Shown: positions 24,986 through 33,496 of the stretch, one piece after another | Numbering within the stretch: position 1 is the stretch's first letter | Layout of the letters: the number at the start of each line of letters is the position of its first letter | NCBI RefSeq assembly: GCF_012910885.1 | Contig: NZ_WTVM01000016.1 | Span: 1 to 44,731, forward strand | Reading direction: 5' to 3' | Origin: Azoarcus taiwanensis | Lineage (GTDB): Bacteria > Pseudomonadota > Gammaproteobacteria > Burkholderiales > Rhodocyclaceae | DNA length: 44,731 bases | Notes under the pieces: model-generated | Database searches by the model: none | What the model was told of the DNA's origin: nothing | Seen by the model: only the letters and a program-made list of their open reading frames with translations | Made by a program: the position numbers and the translations under genes

Positions 24986-27702
24986 CGGCGGTCTTTGCCA
25001 TCGCGTTCGCCGCGCTGCTCGCACCCCCGCTGGCTCGTCGTTTCGACGATCGTGCAGGCTGGTTGCTGGCCGCGGTACCGCTGATGGCCTTCATCTGGTT
25101 CGTGATGCAGATCCCGGTCATCGCGCGCGGCGAAGTGGTCACTGCGACTCTTGCGTGGGTGCCGGCGCTCGGCATCGACGTCGCGTTCCGTCTCGATGGT
25201 CTGTCGTTGCTCTTCGCGCTGCTGATCAGTGGCATCGGCGCGCTTATCGTCCTGTATGCCGGCGCCTATCTTTCGGACCACCATCATCTCGGCCGCTTTT
25301 ACGCCTATTTGCTGATCTTCATGATGGCGATGCTCGGTCTGGTGCTGGCCGACGATCTCATCGCGATGTTCGTGTTCTGGGAACTCACCAGTGTTGCATC
25401 CTTCCTGCTGATCAGTTTTCAGCACGAGAAGGCTGTGTCGCGCCGGGCGGCGCTGCAGGCCTTGCTGATCACTGGCGGCGGCGGCCTGGCCCTGCTTGCC
25501 GGCCTGGTGCTGCTCGGCATTGCGGGCGAAGGCTGGCGCTTTTCCGAGATCGACATCGACGCAGTCGAAGCGAGCGCGCTGTACTTCGGCATCATGGTGC
25601 TGGTGCTCATCGGCTGCTTCACCAAGTCGGCTCAGGTGCCCTTCCATTTGTGGCTGCCGAACGCAATGAACGCGCCGACGCCGGTGTCCGCCTACCTGCA
25701 CTCGGCGACGATGGTGAAAGCGGGTGTGTATCTGCTTGCGCGCCTCAACCCGGTGATGGGCGGGGAGCAGGGATGGAGCGACATCCTGATTGCCTTCGGT
25801 GCGACCACGGCCGTGGTCGGCGCGGTGCTGGCGATCCGCCAGACTGACCTCAAGCGTCTGCTGGCCTACACCACGGTGACCGTGCTCGGCCAGCTGACCA
25901 TGCTGATCGGCACAAACACGACCTATGGCCTGCAGGCCTTCGTGCTCTACCTGTTGGCGCATTCGCTGTACAAGGGTGCCCTGTTCATGGCGGTCGGTGC
26001 GGTCGATCACTCCACCGGCACCCGTGAGCTGTCGCGCCTCGGTGGCTTGCTCAAGATCATGCCGTTGACCGGTGCCGCGGTTGGCCTTGCGGCCTTTTCG
26101 AACGCTGGTCTACCTCCATTCTTCGGTTTCATTGCCAAGGAGTTCGCGTACGCCGGCTTGATTCAGATGGGGATCACCGGCTGGATCGTCACCATCGCGA
26201 TGATCGTTACCAATGCCCTTCTGCTTGCCGCGGCGGGTCTTGTATTCATCCGCACCTTCCTGGGTCCGCAGGGGCACTATCCGCGCGAACCGCACGAAGT
26301 CTCGGTGCCGATGTGGCTGGGGCCGATGTTGCTCGCCGTGGCAGGCTTCCTGCTGGGCGCCTGGCATCACTGGCCGGAGACCTGGCTGGTGAATGCCGCG
26401 GTGCAGTCGGTCGCACGCGGCGATGTGGATGTGAAGCTCTATCTGTGGGGTGGCATCACGCCGGCCTTGATCACCAGCCTGATCACCGTGGCGCTGGGCG
26501 TCTTCTTCTATCGCTTCCGCCATCAGGTGCGCTTGCAGATTGCGCGCTGGCGCGTGTTCTGGGGCGTGAGCGGAGACCTGATCTGGGATCGCTTCCTGAA
26601 GCGCGTATTCGAGTTCGCCGCCCTGACCGCGAGTGCCTTTCAGCATGGTTCGCTCCGGCTGCACCTGACCTTGCTCAGCCTGGTGCTCAGCTCGGTGGTG
26701 TTCATTTCGCTGGCCATCGGCGGGCCGGCTTTGTTTACCGGCGGTGATTACGCTGCGCTGAACACGCCCGCGGTGATCGGCAGCATTCTCGCGCTGGCCG
26801 GTGCGAGTGCGGCGGCGGTCATGCGCGGACGTCTCGCTCTGGTTGCCGCCCTCGGTGCAAGTGGCCTTGGCCTGGCGCTGTTCTTTCTCGCCGCGAATGC
26901 CCCAGATGTAGCGACCACGCAGCTGATGGTCGAAACACTGACGGTGGTGTTCCTCGCCTTCGTGCTGCGCAGCATGCCCGCGATTCCGCGTGTGGCCGAC
27001 GAGGGGGCGATCTCGCGTGCGGCGCACATCCTGATCTCGGTCCTGTTCGGGCTGGCGGTGGCCGGCGCCCTGCTGGTCGTGGCGAATGTGCCGCTGGCCG
27101 GAAACATAGCGGACTGGTATGTGCAGAACAGCTATCCGGGCGGCAAGGGCGGCAACGTGGTTAACGTCATTCTGGTCGATTTCCGCGCCTTTGATACGCT
27201 GGGTGAGATCGTCGTCGTCGCGCTGGCGGGCCTTGCTGCGGCCAGTCTGCTGGGCGGGGGGCAGCTGGCGGAGATGACGCGCAAGGGCGAACCGGAGTTT
27301 GGTTCGGTGCTGTTGCGTCAGGCGATCCGCCCGCTTGCCGGGCTGCTGGTGCTGGTTTCGCTGGTGTTGCTGTGGCGAGGCCACAACCTGCCCGGCGGCG
27401 GCTTTATCGGTGGCCTGGTGGCGGCGGTGGGCTTCATTCTCGTGGTACTCACGTTCGGCAACTATCAGGCGCGGGCGCTGATGTGGGTGCGTCCAACCCT
27501 GCTCGTCGGCGCCGGCATCGGTTGTGCGGTCCTGGCTGGAGTGATCGGCTTGCTCGGTGGCCACGACTTCCTGAAGGGCCTGTGGTTCTTCCCGCTGGGC
27601 TTGCCGCTGGGGACGCCCTTGCTGTTCGACGTCGGTGTGTTCCTGACCGTTTTCGGCTCGATGATGAACATGATGCAGAGACTTGCGGGGAGGCCAGTGT
27701 GA
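24979..27702 (+). CDS. mnhA: Mrp Na+/H+ antiporter subunit A-B fusion, copy 2
   Basis: This 907-residue polytopic protein is the second MnhA-B fusion. The NuoL-like core (about residues 60-430) has Glu135 (VFWELTS) and the CFTKSAQVPFHLWLPNAMNAPTPV...KAGVYLLARL block. The MrpA C-terminal part follows (about 560-690) with NAPDVATTQLMVETLTVVFLAFVLR, and the fused MnhB domain (about 760-905) with LWRGHNLPGGGFIGGLV and FDVGVFLTVFGSMMNMM. Local similarity to copy 1 is strong in the antiporter core but low in loops and in the C-terminal third, so the two are old paralogues rather than a recent duplication. The next gene begins after a 60-base gap, unlike the tight junction in copy 1. Confidence 0.95.
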   Translation: MLTAVFAIAFAALLAPPLARRFDDRAGWLLAAVPLMAFIWFVMQIPVIARGEVVTATLAWVPALGIDVAFRLDGLSLLFALLISGIGALIVLYAGAYLSDHHHLGRFYAYLLIFMMAMLGLVLADDLIAMFVFWELTSVASFLLISFQHEKAVSRRAALQALLITGGGGLALLAGLVLLGIAGEGWRFSEIDIDAVEASALYFGIMVLVLIGCFTKSAQVPFHLWLPNAMNAPTPVSAYLHSATMVKAGVYLLARLNPVMGGEQGWSDILIAFGATTAVVGAVLAIRQTDLKRLLAYTTVTVLGQLTMLIGTNTTYGLQAFVLYLLAHSLYKGALFMAVGAVDHSTGTRELSRLGGLLKIMPLTGAAVGLAAFSNAGLPPFFGFIAKEFAYAGLIQMGITGWIVTIAMIVTNALLLAAAGLVFIRTFLGPQGHYPREPHEVSVPMWLGPMLLAVAGFLLGAWHHWPETWLVNAAVQSVARGDVDVKLYLWGGITPALITSLITVALGVFFYRFRHQVRLQIARWRVFWGVSGDLIWDRFLKRVFEFAALTASAFQHGSLRLHLTLLSLVLSSVVFISLAIGGPALFTGGDYAALNTPAVIGSILALAGASAAAVMRGRLALVAALGASGLGLALFFLAANAPDVATTQLMVETLTVVFLAFVLRSMPAIPRVADEGAISRAAHILISVLFGLAVAGALLVVANVPLAGNIADWYVQNSYPGGKGGNVVNVILVDFRAFDTLGEIVVVALAGLAAASLLGGGQLAEMTRKGEPEFGSVLLRQAIRPLAGLLVLVSLVLLWRGHNLPGGGFIGGLVAAVGFILVVLTFGNYQARALMWVRPTLLVGAGIGCAVLAGVIGLLGGHDFLKGLWFFPLGLPLGTPLLFDVGVFLTVFGSMMNMMQRLAGRPV

Positions 27703-27762
27703 TGGTGTCCGTTCGCTCGAAATCGGGTGTGCCCTCGTACGCACCTTCGCAGGAGATCTGAC

Positions 27763-28191
27763 ATGGAGTGGCTTGCTGCCCTGACTGCGGGAGGACTGGC
27801 CGGTATCGGCATGTGGTTGTTGCTCGACCGCAATCTTATTCGCGTGGTGCTCGGCGTCGCGATTCTTGGCAACGCGATCAACCTTGGTGTTCTCGCGTCA
27901 GGTCGTTTCGCCGGCAGCGAGGCGGCCTTTGTGACTGCGACCACGGTGCCGGCGGATCCCGCCAACGCCTTGCCTCAGGCGCTGGTGCTGACCGCGATCG
28001 TGATCGGCTTCGGACTGTTCGCCTTCGCACTGGCGGTGCTGAAGAGCGTGCGCGAGAGTCATGGGGTGACCACCACCGATCGTGTCACCGAAATCACCGA
28101 AGAGCCGGCACCGGATATCGAGGAGGTCGGATTGCAGATACACCAGGATGACGCCGACCATCACCATGATGCCGAGGAGGTTCGGCAATGA
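27763..28191 (+). CDS. mnhC: Mrp antiporter subunit C, copy 2, with acidic/His-rich tail
   Basis: The NuoK-like core is intact (three helices at about 4-20, 26-46 and 72-93, and NALPQALVLTAIVIGFG). ATG 27763 follows AGGAG at a good distance. The 142-residue product is 25 residues longer than copy 1 because of a C-terminal tail rich in Asp, Glu and His (EITEEPAPDIEE, then HQDDADHHHDAEE). The tail should be cytosolic and could bind metal or sense ions; that is only a suggestion. The stop overlaps the mnhD start by four bases. Confidence 0.93.
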   Translation: MEWLAALTAGGLAGIGMWLLLDRNLIRVVLGVAILGNAINLGVLASGRFAGSEAAFVTATTVPADPANALPQALVLTAIVIGFGLFAFALAVLKSVRESHGVTTTDRVTEITEEPAPDIEEVGLQIHQDDADHHHDAEEVRQ

Positions 28192-29681
28192 AGGCGCTGG
28201 CGGTCGCTCCCGTCTTCATTCCGCTGATCACCTTGCTGATCGGCATCATGTTGCGCCCCTATCACCAGCAGGTGAAGGTCGTGAGTCTGGTCGGGGCGGC
28301 GCTGCTGACTCTGGTGGGCATCCGACTGGTCGCGCTTGCAAACGCGGATGTGGTGCTGGCGGTCCAGCTGGGCGGTTGGGAAGCGCCCTACGGCATCACT
28401 GTCATCATCGATCGTCTGTCGGCCGCGATGGTTGCGATTACCGGCATCATCGGCCTGGCTGCCGCCTTGTATGGGCTGGTGCGTGAAGGTAATCCGGATG
28501 TGCTGCGCAACTTCCACATCTTCCTCCATGGGTTGCTCGCGGGGGTGTGTGGTGCCTTCATCACCGGCGACGTCTTCAACCTGTATGTCTGGTTCGAGGT
28601 ATTGCTGATCGGCTCCTTCGCGTTGATCGCACTTGGGGGCGGGCGGCGGCGTCTTTCGGGCACGATGACCTACGTCGTGCTTAACCTGCTTGCGACTCTG
28701 GTCTTCCTGCTGTCGGCCGGGCTGATCTACAGCTCCACCGGCACCTTGAACATGGGGGAGCTGGGGCTGATTTTCCGCGCCGGCGAGGCGCCGCCCGCTG
28801 CGACGCTGGCGGTCGTGATGATGCTCGTCTCGTTCGCGATCAAGGCTGCACTGTTCCCGGTGTTCGGCTGGCTTCCGGCTTCCTACCATGTAGCCTGGAC
28901 ACCGGTTTCGGCCTTGTTCGCGGGCTTGCTGACCAAGGTCGGCGTGTACGCGATGATCCGCATCGTCACCCTGGTGTGGCCGGAGTACGGTCAGGCCCAC
29001 GAGGTGTTGCTGTGGGTCGCATGCGCGACCATGCTGGTCGGGGTACTCGGTGCGGCCGCACAAAATGAGGTGCGGCGCATCCTGTCCTTTCACATCGTCA
29101 GTCAGGTCGGTTACATGATTCTTGGGCTGGCGCTGGCCAGCCCGCTGGCGATCGCCGGTGCGGTGTTCTACCTGATTCACCATATCGTGGTGAAGGCGAA
29201 CCTGTTCTTCATCGGCGGCATTGCTGCGCGCATGACGGGGTCGGAGCGCCTCGCTGCGATGGGCGGGCTTTATGCCAAGGCGCCATGGCTGGCGATCCTG
29301 TTCGCGATTCCGGCGCTGTCGCTCGCGGGTATTCCGCCACTGTCGGGTTTCTGGGCCAAGTTCGTGCTGGTCAAGGCAAGCCTGGCAGACGGTTTCTGGT
29401 GGGCGGCAGGCGTCGCCCTGCTGACAGGCATCTTCACGCTGTTGTCGATGAGCAAGATCTGGAACGAGACCTTCCTGAAGGCGCACCCACAGGGTGAAAA
29501 GGCGATTCGCATCGACGACGAGATGCGCTGGGGCTGGTGGGCGATTTCGGGTCTGGCGGCCATGACGGTGTTGATCGGTATTGGTGCCGGACCGGTGATG
29601 GAGTACGCGATTGCCGCAGCCGGCCAGCTGGCCGACCCGGTGGTCTATTTCCAGGCGATCACCCACCCGGGAGGACGATGA
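28188..29681 (+). CDS. mnhD: Mrp antiporter subunit D, copy 2 (intact)
   Basis: This 497-residue polytopic protein is an antiporter-like subunit related to NuoM/NuoN, and unlike the first copy it has no internal stop. Family landmarks include GAFITGDVFNLYVWFEVLLIGS, the lysine-bearing FAIKAALFPVFGWLPASYHVAWTPV, VGYMILGLALASPLAIAGAVFYLIHH and IPPLSGFWAKFVLVK. The glutamate in WFEVLL and lysine in FAIKAA are the equivalents of the proton-path residues in complex I. It overlaps mnhC at the start and ends one base before mnhE. Confidence 0.95.
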   Translation: MKALAVAPVFIPLITLLIGIMLRPYHQQVKVVSLVGAALLTLVGIRLVALANADVVLAVQLGGWEAPYGITVIIDRLSAAMVAITGIIGLAAALYGLVREGNPDVLRNFHIFLHGLLAGVCGAFITGDVFNLYVWFEVLLIGSFALIALGGGRRRLSGTMTYVVLNLLATLVFLLSAGLIYSSTGTLNMGELGLIFRAGEAPPAATLAVVMMLVSFAIKAALFPVFGWLPASYHVAWTPVSALFAGLLTKVGVYAMIRIVTLVWPEYGQAHEVLLWVACATMLVGVLGAAAQNEVRRILSFHIVSQVGYMILGLALASPLAIAGAVFYLIHHIVVKANLFFIGGIAARMTGSERLAAMGGLYAKAPWLAILFAIPALSLAGIPPLSGFWAKFVLVKASLADGFWWAAGVALLTGIFTLLSMSKIWNETFLKAHPQGEKAIRIDDEMRWGWWAISGLAAMTVLIGIGAGPVMEYAIAAAGQLADPVVYFQAITHPGGR

Positions 29682-29682
29682 C

Positions 29683-30186
29683 ATGCTCGGCATCCACATC
29701 CTGCTTGCGGTAGGCATCGCCGCCTTCGCGAACGCGCTCGACCCGATGGGCATCGTCGGGGCGTTCGTGCTCGTGTATCTGGTGTTGAAGCTCGGTGCCC
29801 GCCTGATCCGCACCGGAAGCTATCTCAAGCGACTGGAACTCGGCATCGGTTTTGTCGCCTGGTTCGCAGCAGAGATCGTCAAGGCCAGCCTGGACGTCGC
29901 GCGTATCGTGGTTGCGAGTAAGGTGACACCATCCCCGGCGGTGATCACCATGCGTCTGGAGGACAAACGTGAAGGCGTGGCCACGCTGATCGGCCTGCTG
30001 CTGACGCTGACGCCGGGCACGATGGCGCTCGACTACGACCCGGACAGCGGTGAGATGGCGATTCACGCGCTCAACGCGACATCGGTGGAGGAGGTCGAGC
30101 GTGGCATCCGCGAACTCGAGCGTCGCCTGCTCGACTGGATGCATCCGGAGCGTCTCGCTGCGGCTGAGGCCGATGAGGTGGCGTAA
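29683..30186 (+). CDS. mnhE: Mrp antiporter subunit E, copy 2
   Basis: The 167-residue product has N-terminal hydrophobic helices and a cytosolic domain with AEIVKASLDVARIVV and the signature LLTLTPGTMALDYDPDSGEMAIHALN. I start at ATG 29683, one base after the mnhD stop and after GGGAGGAC. Longer in-frame readings would run into mnhD. The stop codon overlaps the ATG of a 21-residue ORF (TAATG), which in turn overlaps mnhF. Confidence 0.93.
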   Translation: MLGIHILLAVGIAAFANALDPMGIVGAFVLVYLVLKLGARLIRTGSYLKRLELGIGFVAWFAAEIVKASLDVARIVVASKVTPSPAVITMRLEDKREGVATLIGLLLTLTPGTMALDYDPDSGEMAIHALNATSVEEVERGIRELERRLLDWMHPERLAAAEADEVA

Positions 30187-30251
30187 TGAAGGAGAAGGTT
30201 TTGAGCCTGTGTCTCGATGAACTCTCGCTTGGCGAGGAGAAACTGCGATGA
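30186..30251 (+). CDS. Possible 21-residue coupled peptide between mnhE and mnhF, copy 2
   Basis: The ORF encodes MKEKVLSLCLDELSLGEEKLR. Its ATG overlaps the mnhE stop and its stop overlaps the mnhF start (ATGA), so it bridges the two genes in a chain of coupled frames. The sequence would form a charged amphipathic helix. The first mrp operon has no equivalent. It may be only a coupling device rather than a functional peptide. Confidence 0.4.
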   Translation: MKEKVLSLCLDELSLGEEKLR

Positions 30252-30577
30252 GCATTGAACTGGCCGGCGCCTTCTGGGTGATACCCGTCGTGGTCGTCAT
30301 GCTTGCGATCAGCGGCCTGATCATCGTGGTGCGATTGTTCAAGGGGCCGACGGGCCCGGACCGTGTCGTCGCGATCGATGCCCTGACACTGGTTGGCGTT
30401 GCTGCGGTGGCACTGGGTGCGATGATAAGCGGCCAGATCGTGTTTCTCGATGTGGCCGTCGTGTTGTCGTTGGTGGCGTTCCTCGGCACAGTCGCCTTCG
30501 CGCCACTGTTCCGGAAGTCGGAGCAGAATCGGCGGGAGCGCGCCCGGGTTGAAGGAGAAGAGGAGGCGGGACAATGA
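30248..30577 (+). CDS. mnhF: Mrp antiporter subunit F, copy 2
   Basis: The 109-residue protein has three helices (about 7-30, 48-65 and 67-87) and the signature FKGPTGPDRVVAIDALTLVG. A charged tail (KSEQNRRERARVEGEEE) makes it longer than copy 1. It starts in an ATGA overlap with the preceding short ORF and its stop overlaps the mnhG start. Confidence 0.93.
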   Translation: MSIELAGAFWVIPVVVVMLAISGLIIVVRLFKGPTGPDRVVAIDALTLVGVAAVALGAMISGQIVFLDVAVVLSLVAFLGTVAFAPLFRKSEQNRRERARVEGEEEAGQ

Positions 30578-30951
30578 ACGGATCCCTTTTGCCGTGGCTG
30601 GCTTCCTTGCTGGTGCTGGCCGGTGGTGCGTTCTGCCTTTTGGGCGCGATCGGTGTGCTGCGGCTGCCTGACTGCTACAGCCGAATGCACGCGGCGAGCA
30701 AGGCGGGTGCGCTTGGTGCGGTGCTGGTGCTGGCTGGCCTGGCGGCTGCCTCGTCGGGCGCCGCGGCGATGGAGGCGATCTTTGCCTTGATGGCAGTGCT
30801 GGTTACCGCGCCGCTTGCAGCCCATGCGGTCAGCCGGGCGGCCTACCTGGCCGATGTGAAGCCGGTGGTGGGCAAGCTTGGCAACGTGTTCGATGACGAA
30901 CGCACGGCTGATGCCCAGGCCCAATCCGGGCAGGAGCCCCCCCGAGTCTGA
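30574..30951 (+). CDS. mnhG: Mrp antiporter subunit G, copy 2
   Basis: The 125-residue last subunit of the second operon has three helices and the signature LPDCYSRMHAASKAGALG. It starts in ATGA overlap with mnhF. It ends 89 bases before the stop of the opposing glnS gene; no convincing terminator is visible between them. Confidence 0.92.
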   Translation: MNGSLLPWLASLLVLAGGAFCLLGAIGVLRLPDCYSRMHAASKAGALGAVLVLAGLAAASSGAAAMEAIFALMAVLVTAPLAAHAVSRAAYLADVKPVVGKLGNVFDDERTADAQAQSGQEPPRV

Positions 30952-31040
30952 TGTGACCCGATCTCAAGCGCCAGAAACAGGGCTCTTGAGCGCGGTTCCT
31001 CACCATCGATGGGGGAGGCTGGGGGGCGGTGGGCGCCTGC

Positions 31041-32774
31041 TCAGGCCTTCAGCTTGGCCCAGGAGTCCTTCAGGGTCACGGTACGGTTGAACACTGGTGC
31101 GCCCTCGCTTGAGTCCACCCGGTCGGCTACGAAATAGCCGTGGCGTTCGAACTGGAAGCGGGCTTCCGGCCGGACGTACCTGAGCGATGGCTCCAGCCAC
31201 GCCTCGATGGTCTGTACCGAATCCGGGTTGAGGTCGTCGAGGAAGCTTCGCTCCAGTTCCTCTGCATCACCCTCACGCCGCGCGCCGGGGTAGGGGTAGG
31301 AGAAGAGTCGATCGTAGAGGCGGATTTGTGCCTTGTACCCGTCGGTCACCGATACCCAGTGCAGATTGCCCTTGACCTTGTAGTTGTCTGCGCCCGGAGT
31401 GCCGCTCTTTGAGTCCGGCAGGTACTCGGCGAGCACCGCGGTGATGTTGCCTTCGGCGTCCTTCTCGCAGCCGGTGCATTCAACCACGTAGCCATAGCGC
31501 AGACGTACCCTGTTGCCCGGGAAGAGGCGGCGGAAACCCTTGATCGGCTCCTCCATGAAGTCCTCACGTTCGATCCACAGCTCACGTCCGAAGGGCATGG
31601 CCCGTTTGCCCAGTTCCGGCTTCAGCGGATGGTTGGGGGCTTCGCAGTCTTCGTGCTGACCGACCGGGTAGTTGGTGATGACGAGCTTGAGCGGTTCGAG
31701 CACCGCGACGCGCCGCTCGGCGCTGTCGTTGAGGTGCTCGCGCATGCATTCCTCGAGCACGCCGAAGTCGATCCACGAGTCGGCCTTGGATACCCCAATG
31801 CGCTCGGCGAAGAGTCGGAAGCCTTCCGGCGTGAAGCCGCGGCGTCGCGCGCCGACCAGGGTCGGCAGGCGCGGGTCGTCCCAGCCGGCGACATGACCCT
31901 CATCGACGAGTTGGATCAGCTTGCGCTTGGACAACACCATGTAGGTGAGGTTGAGCCTTGCGAACTCGATCTGTTGAGGCAGCGGGCGCGCGAACATGCC
32001 GATGTCCGCCAGCGTCTCCAGCAGCCAGTCGTAGAACGGGCGCTGATCCTCGAATTCGAGCGTGCAGATCGAGTGGGTGATGTTCTCGATCGCGTCTTCG
32101 ATTGGATGGGCGAAGGTGTAAAGGGGATAGACGCACCAGCGGTCGCCCGAGCGGTGATGGGCAACCCTGCGGATCCGGTAGATGACCGGGTCGCGCAGGT
32201 TGATGTTGGGGCTCGCCATGTCGACTTTCGCACGCAACACATGTGCGCCCTCGGCAAACTCGCCCTCGCGCATGCGGTGGAAGAGATCGAGGTTTTCTTC
32301 GGTGCTGCGGTTGCGGAAGGGACTGTCGGTGCCGGGCTCGGTGAGCGTGCCGCGCAGGCGCCGCATCTCGTCGGGCGGCAGGGAGTCGACATAGGCCTTG
32401 CCCGCCTGAATCAGTCCGACCGCGCACTGGTACATGGTTTCGAAGTAGTCCGAGGCGAAGTACAAGTGCCGGCCCCAGTCGAAGCCAAGCCAGCTGACCG
32501 CTTCGATGATGCCGTCGACGTACTCCTGCTCTTCCTTTTCCGGGTTGGTGTCGTCGAAACGCAGGTGGCAGATGCCCCCATAGGCCTCGGCGAGCCCGAA
32601 GTTCAGGCAGATCGACTTGGCATGGCCGTAGTGCAGGTAACCGTTCGGCTCCGGCGGGAAGCGGGTTTCCACCCGACCGTCCCATTTGCCGCTGCGGTTG
32701 TCCTCTTCAATGATGCTGCGGATGAAATTGCTCGGCGCTGCCGGCGTAGTGTCGGGCTTGGCGTTTTCGGACAC
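31041..32774 (-). CDS. glnS: Glutaminyl-tRNA synthetase
   Basis: GlnS charges tRNA-Gln with glutamine in the cytoplasm. The 577-residue class I synthetase has the HIGH-type motif PPEPNGYLHYGHAKS (about 40-54), the KMSKS-type motif VLSKRKL (about 272-278), and the beta-barrel anticodon-binding domains with KGRxxW-like SDGYKAQIRLYDRLF. The start is GTG at 32774 (VSENAKPD...), the first start codon compatible with conservation. It is convergent with the second mrp operon and divergent from the crcB region. Its presence means that this organism need not make Gln-tRNA by amidation alone. Confidence 0.97.
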   Translation of the reverse strand: MSENAKPDTTPAAPSNFIRSIIEEDNRSGKWDGRVETRFPPEPNGYLHYGHAKSICLNFGLAEAYGGICHLRFDDTNPEKEEQEYVDGIIEAVSWLGFDWGRHLYFASDYFETMYQCAVGLIQAGKAYVDSLPPDEMRRLRGTLTEPGTDSPFRNRSTEENLDLFHRMREGEFAEGAHVLRAKVDMASPNINLRDPVIYRIRRVAHHRSGDRWCVYPLYTFAHPIEDAIENITHSICTLEFEDQRPFYDWLLETLADIGMFARPLPQQIEFARLNLTYMVLSKRKLIQLVDEGHVAGWDDPRLPTLVGARRRGFTPEGFRLFAERIGVSKADSWIDFGVLEECMREHLNDSAERRVAVLEPLKLVITNYPVGQHEDCEAPNHPLKPELGKRAMPFGRELWIEREDFMEEPIKGFRRLFPGNRVRLRYGYVVECTGCEKDAEGNITAVLAEYLPDSKSGTPGADNYKVKGNLHWVSVTDGYKAQIRLYDRLFSYPYPGARREGDAEELERSFLDDLNPDSVQTIEAWLEPSLRYVRPEARFQFERHGYFVADRVDSSEGAPVFNRTVTLKDSWAKLKA

Positions 32775-32967
32775 GGATGGCCTCGGTCGAATGGCATGGT
32801 GTGTTGATTAACCCGCCATTCTATCAGGGTGGCGCCAGGCTCTGTTCTCATTCGCGCCGGTGCCCGCCATCGCGGATGAGAGCAGGTTCCAGGGTGCTGC
32901 ATGGTGGAGTTCGCGGCCGCGGCTCGGTTAGACTGCGGGATATTCCTTCTTTCGGGATTGCGGTGGG

Positions 32968-33094
32968 CATGAGCGACAAATCCATCATCGATGACATACG
33001 GGCTGCGGGCAAAGGCGTGTCCGCACGCGTCGCGCAGGTTGTAGCGGATGACTCGTGTGCCAGGCGGCTTTCCGCAAGCGGACGGCCAGCATGA
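32968..33094 (+). CDS. Possible short ORF coupled to crcB
   Basis: ATG 32968 opens a 41-residue frame (MSDKSIIDDIRAAGKGVSA...) whose stop overlaps the crcB start (ATGA at 33091-33094). The crcB start itself has no good ribosome site, so coupling from this ORF would explain its expression. I do not recognise the peptide; it has a small amphipathic helix and no membrane segment. No strong ribosome site precedes it. Confidence 0.35.
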
Positions 33095-33486
33095 CCGCCG
33101 GGCTGGGCTGGACAGCTTTTGCAGCAGTCGGTGCGGGTGCTGCAGTCGGCGCCTGGGCTCGCTGGGGGCTGGGCTTGCTGCTCAACCCCCTGTTCGTCTG
33201 GATACCCTTGGGCACCCTGGTTGCCAATCTCACCGGGGGTTTGCTGATGGGGATGGTGTTGGGCTGGGTTCAGGCGGTGCCTTCCATGGCGCCGGCGCTC
33301 AAGCTGTTGCTGACGACGGGATTGCTGGGCGGCCTGACGACGTTCTCGACGTTTTCGGCCGAAGGGCTCCATTTGCTGCAGAGGGGTGAGTGGGGCTGGC
33401 TGGCCGTGCATGCCGTTGCGCACGTGGTCGGCTGCCTTTTCATGGCTTGGGTGGGGTTCGCGATCTTCAACTCCCTGCGGGGCTGA
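33091..33486 (+). CDS. crcB: Fluoride ion channel CrcB/FluC
   Basis: FluC exports fluoride passively as a dual-topology dimer and protects enolase and pyrophosphatase. From ATG 33091 the protein has 131 residues, the family's usual length, and four helices. Key signatures are GTLVANLTGGLLMG (with the conserved pore-lining Asn) and GLLGGLTTFSTFS carrying the Phe box and central Na+ site. A GTG at 33055 in frame would add 12 residues without homology. I looked for the fluoride riboswitch upstream and found no convincing match. Confidence 0.93.
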   Translation: MTAGLGWTAFAAVGAGAAVGAWARWGLGLLLNPLFVWIPLGTLVANLTGGLLMGMVLGWVQAVPSMAPALKLLLTTGLLGGLTTFSTFSAEGLHLLQRGEWGWLAVHAVAHVVGCLFMAWVGFAIFNSLRG

Positions 33487-33496
33487 ATTGACCGGG

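Noticed and set aside
30952-31040. Terminator between mnhG copy 2 and glnS
   Set aside because: A CTCAAG/CTTGAG pair exists but the stem is short with a large loop and no U-run.
32840-32967. Fluoride riboswitch upstream of crcB
   Set aside because: I looked for the GGNGATGG...CCGCC...GCTGATG pattern and found only scattered pieces in the wrong order.
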